A stretch of 37,735 nucleotides of DNA from Phycisphaerae bacterium (GTDB taxonomy: Bacteria; Planctomycetota; Phycisphaerae; Tepidisphaerales; Tepidisphaeraceae), in contig JAICIO010000050.1 of assembly GCA_025924315.1 (NCBI GenBank), positions 1 through 37,735 of the forward strand, given 5' to 3'. A model generated the notes under the pieces. The model was given only the letters and a program-made list of their open reading frames with translations, did no database searches and had not been told where the DNA came from. A program made the translations under genes and the position numbers. Each line of letters begins with the position of its first letter. The stretch's first letter is position 1. Shown here one piece after another: positions 18,332 through 25,960 of this stretch.

Positions 18332-19753
18332 GTGGCATCTGATGAAGGCCAAGGCCACATGAAGGAAAACCTTCCAGCGGAGGAAGTGAAATCGATGGCG
18401 ACGGTTGCGCCGCCGGAATCCGACGGAGCGTCGGCAACCGGAGCGGCCATCGAATATGAGTCGTCGATCGCCGCGCGCGTCGGCCGCTATCGCTGGGTGA
18501 TCTGCGCGCTGCTGTTCTTCGCAACGACGATCAATTACGTCGACCGCGCGGTCCTCGGCGTACTGGCGCCGACCCTTCGAACGCAAATCGGATGGAACGA
18601 TCAGCATTACGGTTACATCAATTCTGCGTTCACGCTTGCGTACGCGATCGGATATCTCTTCGCGGGATGGCTCATTGACCGGATCGGCACGCGGCTTGGA
18701 TTTGCGCTGTCGTTGATCGTCTGGTCTCTCGCTGCGGCGGGGCACGCGTTGGCGCGCACCGCGTTTGGTTTTGGCGTCGCTCGTTTTGCATTGGGAATTG
18801 GCGAATCGGGAAACTTTCCGGCTGCCATCAAAACCGTCGCGGAGTGGTTTCCCAAGAAAGAGCGTGCGCTGGCGACGGGCATCTTCAATGCCGGCTCAAA
18901 CGTCGGCGCGGTGCTTGCGCCTGCGGTCGTGCCGTGGATCGCACTGACATGGCACTGGCAGGCCGCGTTCATCTTTACGGGTTTGGCCGGCCTTATCTGG
19001 GTCGCATTCTGGCTGCCCATCTATCGCCGTCCGTCCGAACATCCGAAGGTTTCGCGCGCGGAGCTGGCTTACATCGAAAGCGACGCGCCGGAAAGCGCCG
19101 CAAAAGTGCCGTGGGCGAAAGTCCTACCGCATCGACAGACCTGGGCGTTTGCCAGCGGAAAGTTCCTCACCGACTCGATCTGGTGGTTTTATCTTTTCTG
19201 GTTTCCGCTTTTCATGGCGGATCGGTTCAAGGTGGATCTGAAGAACATCGGTCTGCCGCTGATCACGGTGTATGTGCTGGCGGACCTCGGCTCGATCGCC
19301 GGGGGATGGCTCAGCTCATTCCTGCTCGGAAGGGACTGGTCTGCCAATGCCGCGCGCAAGACGGCGATGCTCGTTTGTGCATTGTGCATCATGCCGGTGG
19401 CGATGGCGCCGCGGGTGAACGGTGAATGGGTCGCGGTGTTCCTGGTGGGCATCGCGGCGGCGGCGCATCAGGGATTCAGCGCCAACCTTTTCACGCTCAC
19501 GTCGGACATGTTCCCGCGGAAGGCGGTCGGGTCGGTCGTCGGCATCGGTGGATTCGCCGGCGCGATGGGCGGGTTCTTCATGAACCTCGGCGCCGGCTGG
19601 CTCAAGCAGCACACCGGAAGCTACGTGATCATGTTCACGATCGCCGGATTTGCGTATCTCCTGGCGCTGTTGATCATTCACATTCTCGTTCCGCGGCTGG
19701 AGCCGGTGCAGATTGACGAGGGTCCGCGCGGGTTCGAAGCAGTTGTCTCGTGA
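18332..19753 (+). CDS. exuT: MFS hexuronate transporter, ExuT-like
   Basis: A protein of 473 aa with a GTG start at 18332, chosen because AAAGGAG lies 8 bases upstream; ATG 18359 is a weaker option. The first 50 residues are a polar cytoplasmic tail. Twelve hydrophobic segments follow, with the anion:cation symporter hallmarks: TTINYVDRAVLGVLAPTL in helix 1, AGWLIDRIGTRLG, GIGESGNFPAAIKTVAEWFPKKERA and GIFNAGSNVGAVLAP. The arrangement closely parallels E. coli ExuT, which carries glucuronate and galacturonate with protons. Position at the end of a uronic-acid-releasing operon supports a hexuronate substrate, although related proteins carry glucarate or galactonate. Confidence 0.8.
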   Translation: MASDEGQGHMKENLPAEEVKSMATVAPPESDGASATGAAIEYESSIAARVGRYRWVICALLFFATTINYVDRAVLGVLAPTLRTQIGWNDQHYGYINSAFTLAYAIGYLFAGWLIDRIGTRLGFALSLIVWSLAAAGHALARTAFGFGVARFALGIGESGNFPAAIKTVAEWFPKKERALATGIFNAGSNVGAVLAPAVVPWIALTWHWQAAFIFTGLAGLIWVAFWLPIYRRPSEHPKVSRAELAYIESDAPESAAKVPWAKVLPHRQTWAFASGKFLTDSIWWFYLFWFPLFMADRFKVDLKNIGLPLITVYVLADLGSIAGGWLSSFLLGRDWSANAARKTAMLVCALCIMPVAMAPRVNGEWVAVFLVGIAAAAHQGFSANLFTLTSDMFPRKAVGSVVGIGGFAGAMGGFFMNLGAGWLKQHTGSYVIMFTIAGFAYLLALLIIHILVPRLEPVQIDEGPRGFEAVVS

Positions 19754-20146
19754 GCCGCAGCAGGCTCGCGAAGGCGCAAGCGACGGTCGTGGCCGATCCG
19801 AACAGAAGCGTCGCTCGTGCCTTCGGACCCACTTGCCGCGCGAAGTATTTGAACGGGATTTTTTCAATCCCGCGCCCGATTTACGGCGTATGATATCTAC
19901 GGCCCCTCGGGGCTCATGCATACGATCGTTGTCGTCTGAGTCGTTCGGTTGACGAAGGCAGTCACACCGGCGCCACCGCGGTGAGTTCTTCAAGCCGCGG
20001 CTATTACTCAGGATAGCTCACACGTTTTTCGCGAGTCGGTGCACGCCGATGCGTGCATTGGTGCCCATGGAAAATTGTGTACAAATTGAGAATAATTGTA
20101 TACCGTGCCAAACCTGCGGGGGATTTACTTATGCGGAGTGCTTGAT
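19754..20146. other. Intergenic region after the transporter
   Basis: About 390 bases without a convincing gene. A small hairpin at 19854-19872 (CGGGATT, loop TTTTC, AATCCCG) and a GC hairpin near 19901-19915 could end transcription of the sugar locus. The last 70 bases hold the promoter and operator-like dyad of the first pseudopilin gene. A short open frame across 19713-19952 has no start signal and no recognisable product. Confidence 0.5.
20075..20103 (+). promoter_or_regulatory. Promoter with overlapping operator-like dyad, copy 1
   Basis: Half-sites GTGTACAA (20077-20084) and TTGTATAC (20096-20103) form an inverted repeat with an 11-base spacer. The same bases can be read as a -35 (TTGTGT, 20075) and a -10 (TGTATA, 20097) with 16 bases between. 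The dyad, spacing and downstream leader are repeated before the second pseudopilin gene. Dyads of this kind are typical operators; the binding protein is unknown. Confidence 0.55.
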
Positions 20147-21067
20147 ATGACGTCCCGCTCTCGTCTCGCCCGACTCACAGCTTTCACCTTGGTTGAACTC
20201 CTCGTCGTCATTGGAATCATCGCCGTCCTGATTTCGATCCTGCTTCCGACGCTTGGCAAAGCACGAGAGGCGGCCAATCGAACCAAGTGCCTCGCAAATC
20301 TGCATTCCATCGATCAGCTGCTCGTCACATACGCTACCCTCAACCACGACCAAGTGCCGATTGGGATCAGCGGGGCTGATTCAGGCAGCGGTGTTGTAAA
20401 AGACTCCGACGACTTCTACCTCACGCGCAAGACCGGTGCCTCGGGCACGCCCGATCCGGATTCGGTCCTGCTGCCCCCGAAGATTCCGATGCGCTACATG
20501 GGGCTGGGACTGCTCATCAAAGCAAATTTGGTGAAGGTTGGGTCGGGCGAGATCTTCTATTGCCCTTCGTATGTTGATCGAACCTACACCTACGACTTTC
20601 CCGGCAATGAGTGGCCGCCGCAGGGAAACTGCCGTTGCACCTACTCGTGCCGACCGAGCACCAACAATGTCAACCCGACGGCAGGATCACAGGCAACAGA
20701 TTTCGTTTACTGGTGCACAGGATCGAACAAAGGCCCGTTCTACCCGCTGAAGGTAACGCCCGGTACGGCGGATGTGCCGACCCCACAACAAGCTGGGGCG
20801 ATGTTCAAGCTGTCGAAACTGAAAAACAAGGCGATCGTCAGCGATTTCAACGGCGCGAACAATCTCGTCGACCAGCACCACAGGAAAGGATTGAACGTTC
20901 TTTACGCCAATGGTTCTGCGAGTTGGGTGGACCGCTCGGCGATCGCCAAGCAGATCGATGTGCCGCAACCAAACGGGTGGGGCGACATCAATTTCACGCT
21001 CGCAAGCTCCAACTTCATCCACGACATGATCTGGAACAACTTGGACCATGGTGGCCAGCAGTACTGA
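20147..21067 (+). CDS. Type II secretion pseudopilin-like protein, H-x9-NG type (copy 1)
   Basis: A protein of 306 aa. ATG 20147 is chosen because TGCGGAGTGC ends 5 bases upstream, exactly as in the second copy; the frame also extends back to 20096, inside the promoter. The N-terminus is a class III prepilin signal: basic residues, then [20 protein letters not shown], with Glu at the +5-type position and cleavage before Phe. [18 protein letters not shown] continues the pilin helix. The C-terminus has [15 protein letters not shown] after a His nine residues earlier, the H-x9-[DN]G signature of DUF1559-like proteins, which are highly multiplied in planctomycetes and relatives. Its role, perhaps a surface or secreted structure, is unknown. 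Confidence 0.85.
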   Translation: MTSRSRLARLTAFTLVELLVVIGIIAVLISILLPTLGKAREAANRTKCLANLHSIDQLLVTYATLNHDQVPIGISGADSGSGVVKDSDDFYLTRKTGASGTPDPDSVLLPPKIPMRYMGLGLLIKANLVKVGSGEIFYCPSYVDRTYTYDFPGNEWPPQGNCRCTYSCRPSTNNVNPTAGSQATDFVYWCTGSNKGPFYPLKVTPGTADVPTPQQAGAMFKLSKLKNKAIVSDFNGANNLVDQHHRKGLNVLYANGSASWVDRSAIAKQIDVPQPNGWGDINFTLASSNFIHDMIWNNLDHGGQQY

Positions 21068-21091
21068 TTGCCATCAAATCGAGATCTGAAC

Positions 21092-21124
21092 AGATGGACG
21101 CCATTGCGGCGTCCATCTTTTTTT
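21092..21124 (+). terminator. Rho-independent terminator of pseudopilin copy 1
   Basis: A perfect 11-bp stem (AGATGGACGCC and GGCGTCCATCT) with loop ATTGC, followed by a run of T to 21124. It lies 25 bases after the stop codon. Confidence 0.92.
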
Positions 21125-21251
21125 GCCGTCACGAGTTGCGCAGCCGGCGCGCCGTAAAGCGGGCGTTCCAGGAAACTGCGAGCCTTTGTCACGAGTAGAA
21201 GATTTCGAAACCTGCAGGGAATATCAGCAGGTAGTCAGGGGTTTTACATAA

Positions 21252-21280
21252 TTGTGTACAAATTAAGCAAATTTGTATAG
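21252..21280 (+). promoter_or_regulatory. Promoter with overlapping operator-like dyad, copy 2
   Basis: GTGTACAA (21254-21261) and TTGTATAG (21273-21280) are separated by 11 bases, as in copy 1. The -35-like TTGTGT (21252) and -10-like TGTATA (21274) have the same 16-base spacing. The spacer sequence is different, so the half-sites are what has been kept. Confidence 0.55.
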
Positions 21281-21325
21281 GCTCTTAACGAAATCTTGGG
21301 GGCGCACCTTTGCGGAGTGCACCGT

Positions 21326-22276
21326 ATGCCTTCCCGCCGTTCTGATCGATCGATCGGCTTCACCTTGGTCGAACTCCTCGTCGTCATCGGAATCATCGCG
21401 GTGTTGGTCTCGCTGCTGCTTCCGGTTCTAGGCCGGGCGCGCGAGGCGGCCAATCGCACCAACTGCCTCGCCAATTTGCACTCGATCCATCAACTCTTGG
21501 TGATGTATGCTGTGTTAAATAAGGATCAGGTTCCACTGGGTTACAGCGGTGGGGACAACGGCGGCGGCACCGAATCGAGCAGCTACTGGCTGACACGCTC
21601 GTCCAGCGCCAGTGGATCTCCTGATCCAGATTCCGTCATCGCCGGCTTCCCCCTTCGCTACATTGCACTGGGGCTGCTCTTCAAGCAGAACCTCGTGAAA
21701 GAAGGCATGGGCAGGAGCTTTTACTGCCCGAGCTTCGTCGAACGAGATTTTCAGTACAACATTCCAAGCAATCCCTGGCCGCCTTCGATCAACCGGAGTT
21801 GTCGCATCAGCTACGCGACTCGGCCAAGCACGAACAACCCGAAGCCCAACGTCTCTGGCAATTACGCGTCCGATCGCGTGTATTGGGGCACGGGTAGCAC
21901 AGCTGGTACACCGTTCTATCCGTTGAAGCTCGATCCTTCGAGCGCGTCGCTCTATCCCGTGCCCGCTGGTCAGCCCAAAGCTTCGCAGCCGATGTTCAAG
22001 CTCGCCAAGCTCAAAAGCAAAGCGATCATCAGCGACATGAATCAAAACAATCAGTGGGTCGACCAGTGTCACAAGAAGGGCATCAACGTTCTTTTCGCGA
22101 ATGGATCCGCCAGCTGGGTGGATCGTTCGGCGATCGCGAAGCAGATTGATATTCCCACAACAGCTGCGCCACCCGCCGGGCCCGGCTGGGGCAGCATCAA
22201 TTACAGCGCGACGACCTCAGATTACATCCACGACATGATCTGGAACTGCCTCGATCACGGCGGCCAGATCTACTGA
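21326..22276 (+). CDS. Type II secretion pseudopilin-like protein, H-x9-NG type (copy 2)
   Basis: A protein of 316 aa, paralogue of the preceding gene. ATG 21326 has the same TGCGGAGTGC box 5 bases upstream. The prepilin motif [20 protein letters not shown] is followed by [19 protein letters not shown]. Both copies share the order CPS(F/Y)V, RPSTNN, FYPLK, MFKL(S/A)KLK, and H-x9[17 protein letters not shown], then end [15 protein letters not shown]. The middle part differs in loops, so the copies have diverged since duplication. As with copy 1, the N-terminal helix should be cleaved and methylated by a prepilin peptidase and inserted in the inner membrane or a pseudopilus. Function is not known. 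Confidence 0.85.
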   Translation: MPSRRSDRSIGFTLVELLVVIGIIAVLVSLLLPVLGRAREAANRTNCLANLHSIHQLLVMYAVLNKDQVPLGYSGGDNGGGTESSSYWLTRSSSASGSPDPDSVIAGFPLRYIALGLLFKQNLVKEGMGRSFYCPSFVERDFQYNIPSNPWPPSINRSCRISYATRPSTNNPKPNVSGNYASDRVYWGTGSTAGTPFYPLKLDPSSASLYPVPAGQPKASQPMFKLAKLKSKAIISDMNQNNQWVDQCHKKGINVLFANGSASWVDRSAIAKQIDIPTTAAPPAGPGWGSINYSATTSDYIHDMIWNCLDHGGQIY

Positions 22277-22304
22277 TCGGCTTCGACATTTAAGAACCAA
22301 ACAA

Positions 22305-22339
22305 AGATGGGCGCCACTCCGGCGTCCATCTTTTTTTTT
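22305..22339 (+). terminator. Rho-independent terminator of pseudopilin copy 2
   Basis: An 11-bp stem (AGATGGGCGCC and GGCGTCCATCT, one G-T pair) with loop ACTCC and nine T in a row. It is almost identical to the terminator of copy 1. Confidence 0.92.
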
Positions 22340-22531
22340 GGCGGATTTTTCGCCTGCTTCCGCGGTAAGATTCGGTCGTGCGAGTTCCTCGCACGGGCGA
22401 TGCGCACCGCACCGCTCACTTCTCGAAAATGGGGGAGCGTCAGCCCGATCTGGTTGACGCAGGTTGTCAAAAGTTGACGAAAGTTAACCTTCATTGACCT
22501 CGAGGCGCGAAATGCAAAACGAAGCCACGGT

Positions 22532-22627
22532 TTCAGACGCCGCTTCTGAGCGAAGCGAAGAGGCGGATCTGGTGTTCCGGAGTAGCACAATCCGCCTCTT
22601 CGCTGACGCTCAGAAGCGGCGTCTGAA
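22532..22627. repeat. Large hairpin with long nearly perfect arms
   Basis: The left arm 22532-22568 starts TTCAGACGCCGCTTCTGAGC and pairs with 22590-22627; only a small indel breaks a stem of about 37 bp around a 21-base loop. The core CTGAGCGAAGCGAAG is shared with the repeats at 7281, 10819 and 14328, but the flanks are different. It sits 30 bases past the permease stop and may serve as its terminator. Confidence 0.85.
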
Positions 22628-22657
22628 GGATTATTCAAAACGAACCCAACGCGAGCG

Positions 22658-23545
22658 TTAACCCTTTACGGCGCCGAGCTGTATCCCTTTAACAAGGAAC
22701 TTCTGCGTCGCCACGAACAGGATGATCAGCGGGATGATGTTCATCACGCTCGCGGCCATGAGGAGGTTGGTTTGCCGGCCGTAGATCGTGTCGAAGTAGA
22801 GCATACCGATCGGGAGCGTGCGGATGTGTTCGCTCTTGATCATGATCAGCGGCCAGTAGAACGACCCGTAGTTGCCGAGGAAGGTGAAGATCGCCAGTGC
22901 GATCAGGCCCGGGCGCGCCAGCGGCATGATCACGTTCCAAAAGACCTGCCACGGCGTAGCGCCGTCGATCGACGCGGCTTCGTCCAGCGCCGGCGGGATC
23001 GACAGCATGAACTGGCGCAGGAGAAACGTGCCGAACGCGCTGAACGCCGCGGGGACGATCAGCGCGGTGTACGAATCGAGGAGGTGCAGCTTCACCATCA
23101 GCGCGTAATTCGGGATCATCGTGACAATCCCGGGGATCATCAGCGTGCCGAGGTAGAGCTTGAAGACGGTGTCGCGCCCGCGCCAGCGCAAACGTGCGAA
23201 GGCATAAGCCGCCATCGCGCTGGTGAGGACGCCGAGAAACGTCACCCACATCGCCACGAACACGCTGTTGAAATAGTAAATGCCAAACGGGATCTGCTGG
23301 AAGACGGCCGGATAATTTTCCGGATGCCACTCGTGCGGCACGAACTTGAGCTGGTCGATTTCCTGCAGCGGTTTAAAGCTCGTGAAGAACATCCACGCGA
23401 AGGGGAGAAGCGTCGTGAGAGCAATGAACGCGAGGATCAGATGCGAGCGGATGAGCGCGCCGATGCGCCAAGGTTTGCGCGCACGAGGAGACGCGCCCCT
23501 GCGCGGCGCCGCCAAACGTGAAGGTTGAACGTTCGTCAAAGTCAT
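22658..23545 (-). CDS. Sugar ABC transporter permease, MalG type (CUT1)
   Basis: A protein of 295 aa with six hydrophobic segments after a basic, proline-rich N-terminal tail. The cytoplasmic EAA loop is clear: DEAASIDGATPWQVFWNVIM followed by PLARPG, which couples the permease to its ATPase. PFAWMFFTSFKP near residue 45 and the LPIGM region near the C-terminus are typical of MalG-type permeases. It starts 3 bases after the stop of the partner permease, so the three transport genes form an operon. No ATPase gene is next to it; CUT1 importers often borrow a shared MsmX- or UgpC-type ATPase encoded elsewhere. Substrate is not readable. Confidence 0.9.
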   Translation of the reverse strand: MTLTNVQPSRLAAPRRGASPRARKPWRIGALIRSHLILAFIALTTLLPFAWMFFTSFKPLQEIDQLKFVPHEWHPENYPAVFQQIPFGIYYFNSVFVAMWVTFLGVLTSAMAAYAFARLRWRGRDTVFKLYLGTLMIPGIVTMIPNYALMVKLHLLDSYTALIVPAAFSAFGTFLLRQFMLSIPPALDEAASIDGATPWQVFWNVIMPLARPGLIALAIFTFLGNYGSFYWPLIMIKSEHIRTLPIGMLYFDTIYGRQTNLLMAASVMNIIPLIILFVATQKFLVKGIQLGAVKG

Positions 23546-23548
23546 GCG

Positions 23549-24514
23549 TTACACGTCGCCCATTGCGCCCGAGCCGAATTTCCAGCCAATCAGCGTGACC
23601 ACGAAGATGATCGCAAATAGGGCCCACGAGATCGCAGAGGCATATCCCATCTGCACCTGCTCGAACGCTTTAATGTAATTGTAGTAACTGAGAGTAATCG
23701 TGGTGCCGGCGGGTTTGCCTTGCGTCATCACACGGGCCTGATCGAAACCACCCGTCAGCCCGCCGATGAAGCTCATGATCGTGATGAAGAACGTCGTCGG
23801 CGCCAGCTGCGGCCAGGTCACGTTCCAAAACGTCTTCCACCGTCCCGCGCCGTCGATCGCGGCCGCCTCGTACAAGTCTTGTGGAACGTTCGTCAGCGCA
23901 GCGAGGTACAACAACATGTTGTTCCCGCCGATCGCAATCCAGACTCCCATGATGATCAGCGCATCGCGCGCACCGAGTCCGAACTGTTTCGCGTCGAAGC
24001 CGACTCGCTCTGGCGAAAGCGCGAACAGCGAATGCGTCGAAAGCAACCACGCTGGCGGTTCGAGCGGAATACGAAGCGCGTGGAAGAACCAGCTGAGGGC
24101 GGAATTGATCGGGCCGAAGTCCGGGTTGTAGAGCGCCTTCCACAGGATCATCAGCGCGACGCCGTTGGTGAATGTAGGCAGATAAAACATCGTGCGATAC
24201 ACGACCATCCCGCGGAGCTTCTGGTTCAGCAGCATCGCGATCAGCAGCGAGCCGAAGATCGCGAAAGGCAGGCCCACCATGAGATACAGCGTGTTGAGCG
24301 AGTACAGCCAGAACTCGGTGTCGTGCAGCATCTCGCGCAGATTTTCCAGGCCCGTCCACTGCAGCGGGACGGTGTTCGACATCGTCCAGTTCGTGAAGGC
24401 GGCGCCGAGCGACCACAGCACGGGGATGGCCGTGAACACTGCGAAGCCTAGAAAATTGGGCAGCAGAAAGAGCATCGCCGCCCGAAAGTCGCTATGTCGG
24501 CGGGGACGATTCAT
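23549..24514 (-). CDS. Sugar ABC transporter permease, MalF/UgpA type (CUT1)
   Basis: A protein of 321 aa with about six membrane helices. The EAA loop reads YEAAAIDGAGRWKTFWNVTW then PQLAP. FLLPNFLGFAVFTAIPVLWSL is the usual first helix, and MLFYLPTFTNGVALMILWK-like residues near 115 fit the family. Its ATG overlaps the stop of the solute-binding protein gene (ATGA at 24511-24514), so translation is probably coupled. A long loop after helix 3 (about residues 130-175) is somewhat extended compared with typical members. It works with the MalG-type partner immediately downstream. Confidence 0.9.
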   Translation of the reverse strand: MNRPRRHSDFRAAMLFLLPNFLGFAVFTAIPVLWSLGAAFTNWTMSNTVPLQWTGLENLREMLHDTEFWLYSLNTLYLMVGLPFAIFGSLLIAMLLNQKLRGMVVYRTMFYLPTFTNGVALMILWKALYNPDFGPINSALSWFFHALRIPLEPPAWLLSTHSLFALSPERVGFDAKQFGLGARDALIIMGVWIAIGGNNMLLYLAALTNVPQDLYEAAAIDGAGRWKTFWNVTWPQLAPTTFFITIMSFIGGLTGGFDQARVMTQGKPAGTTITLSYYNYIKAFEQVQMGYASAISWALFAIIFVVTLIGWKFGSGAMGDV

Positions 24515-25881
24515 TGAACGGGTGAGTGAACGGGGGTGTGCGTGAGCGCTTCGTAACGTTGCCGGAGCGTGGGATCATGTTTGAGTTGCTTCTGGATATG
24601 CTCGTTCACCTCGCGCGTGGCGTCGGCCATGCCCTGCGCTGCGCTCTTCGCTCGCATTTTCACAAGATCCAACTGTTTCGTGATGATGCGATCGACCGCA
24701 GGGCCATTCACGAACGGACTCACCTGGTCCGGCTGCGCATCCTTCATCAGGTTTCGCCACACGTCGTTGTAATCTTCCTCAGGATGATCCGGGTCATGCA
24801 GAAACTTGTCTGTCTCCGAATACTTCATCACCGGTCCCATTCCGTCGGCCTGCTTGTTGATCAGGTCGTTGTACGGCTCACTCGCAAGATACTTCATGAA
24901 CGCGAAGGCCTTTTCGCGATTTGGGCTCTTGGAGTTGATGAGCGTCGCCTTTCCATATGCTCGGAAGATGCGTTCGTTGTAAACAGGGGACTCGGCTGCG
25001 CCCAATTTCAAGCCCGGAATCGAGCGCATCGAGCAGAGCCACCACCGTCCGCCCATCGCCATCGCGGCGCGTCGCGCTTCGAAGAGCGAGATCACGCCCG
25101 AACCCCATCCGCCGGTCGTCGCCATCGCCTGCTCTTCGGTCGGCGTCGGCGAGACTTTGTAGACGTAAATGAGGTCCGTCATGAACTGAATCGCCGCCGC
25201 GGCCTGGGGCGTGTCGAGCGTGCAGCGCGTGCCGTCGTCGCTGTAAAACTTCGCGCCCCATTGCATGAGGAACTGCGTGTAATCGATCGTCCAATCGCAC
25301 ATGAAGCCGTATTGCGAGACCTTTCCAGTCTGCGGATCGCGCACGGTTAGCTTCTTCGCGAGATCGATCAGCTGCGGCCAGTTCCACTGCCCGCGCGGCG
25401 GATACGGCACATGCGCGTCATCGAAGACGTCCTTGTGAAACCAGATCCCATTCACCGCCGCGTTGGTTGGGTATCCATAGACGCGACCGTCGAGAATCGC
25501 ATCGACATGCAGGCCCGGCCAGGTGAGCTTCCGCGGATCAAGTCCCGCCGCGGCGAGTTTGTCCGTCAGGTCCCACGCAACACCTGCTCGCACGTATGCA
25601 GACAATTGAAACGGGCTGTAGCAATCGAAGATATCCGGCCCGACTCCGCCGATCGATTGCACAATGACCTTCTCGAGGCCCGCATTGCTCGGATCCAATT
25701 CGAGGCGAAGCGTCGGGTTCATCTGATTGAACAGCGCGATCTGCGGACGGCGCATCGGATTGTCGTCGCTGCACCACGTCAGCTCGGTTTTTCCGTCGCG
25801 ATGTGCGTCGGGCGCAATCGACCACGCAATGGCCGTCATGCCGATCAGCGCCAAAAACGTCAGCGCAAAAAACGCCTTCAA
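24511..25881 (-). CDS. Extracellular solute-binding protein, family 1 (sugar ABC importer)
   Basis: A protein of 456 aa. The start is a TTG at 25881, supported by a strong GGAGG 7 bases upstream; there is no ATG in reach. The N-terminus (FFALTFLALIGMTAIAWSIA) is a signal peptide or membrane anchor without a lipobox. The fold signatures of family 1 binding proteins are visible: LTWCSDDNPMRRP, GPDIFDCYSPFQLSAYVRAG, YGYPTNAAVNGIWFHKDVF and NREKAFAFMKYLASEPYND. It captures a sugar, oligosaccharide or polyol for the two permeases downstream. The first gene of the operon, it diverges from the PEP carboxykinase gene across a 79-base gap that must hold both promoters. Confidence 0.88.
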   Translation of the reverse strand: MKAFFALTFLALIGMTAIAWSIAPDAHRDGKTELTWCSDDNPMRRPQIALFNQMNPTLRLELDPSNAGLEKVIVQSIGGVGPDIFDCYSPFQLSAYVRAGVAWDLTDKLAAAGLDPRKLTWPGLHVDAILDGRVYGYPTNAAVNGIWFHKDVFDDAHVPYPPRGQWNWPQLIDLAKKLTVRDPQTGKVSQYGFMCDWTIDYTQFLMQWGAKFYSDDGTRCTLDTPQAAAAIQFMTDLIYVYKVSPTPTEEQAMATTGGWGSGVISLFEARRAAMAMGGRWWLCSMRSIPGLKLGAAESPVYNERIFRAYGKATLINSKSPNREKAFAFMKYLASEPYNDLINKQADGMGPVMKYSETDKFLHDPDHPEEDYNDVWRNLMKDAQPDQVSPFVNGPAVDRIITKQLDLVKMRAKSAAQGMADATREVNEHIQKQLKHDPTLRQRYEALTHTPVHSPVQ

Positions 25882-25960
25882 ATGAAACCTCCGCCGAGAT
25901 CGAGGTTACTCGAAACGATCGCTTGGCGTAAGATCATGTGCCAATGGAAAGGGCAGAAAC

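Larger units (their letters stand above)
22277..22657. other. Intergenic region between convergent genes
   Basis: About 380 bases between a plus-strand and a minus-strand stop. It contains the pseudopilin terminator and a large hairpin repeat (22532-22627); the middle 190 bases show nothing recognisable. An open frame on the minus strand across 22270-22638 runs through both hairpins and is not believed. Confidence 0.6.

Noticed and set aside
19713-19952. A possible small gene after the transporter
   Set aside because: It starts within the transporter gene, is Arg/Ser-rich, and has no ribosome-binding site or known motif.
22270-22638. A 122-codon minus-strand frame downstream of the permease
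   Set aside because: It runs through the terminator and the long hairpin, so it is best explained as non-coding.
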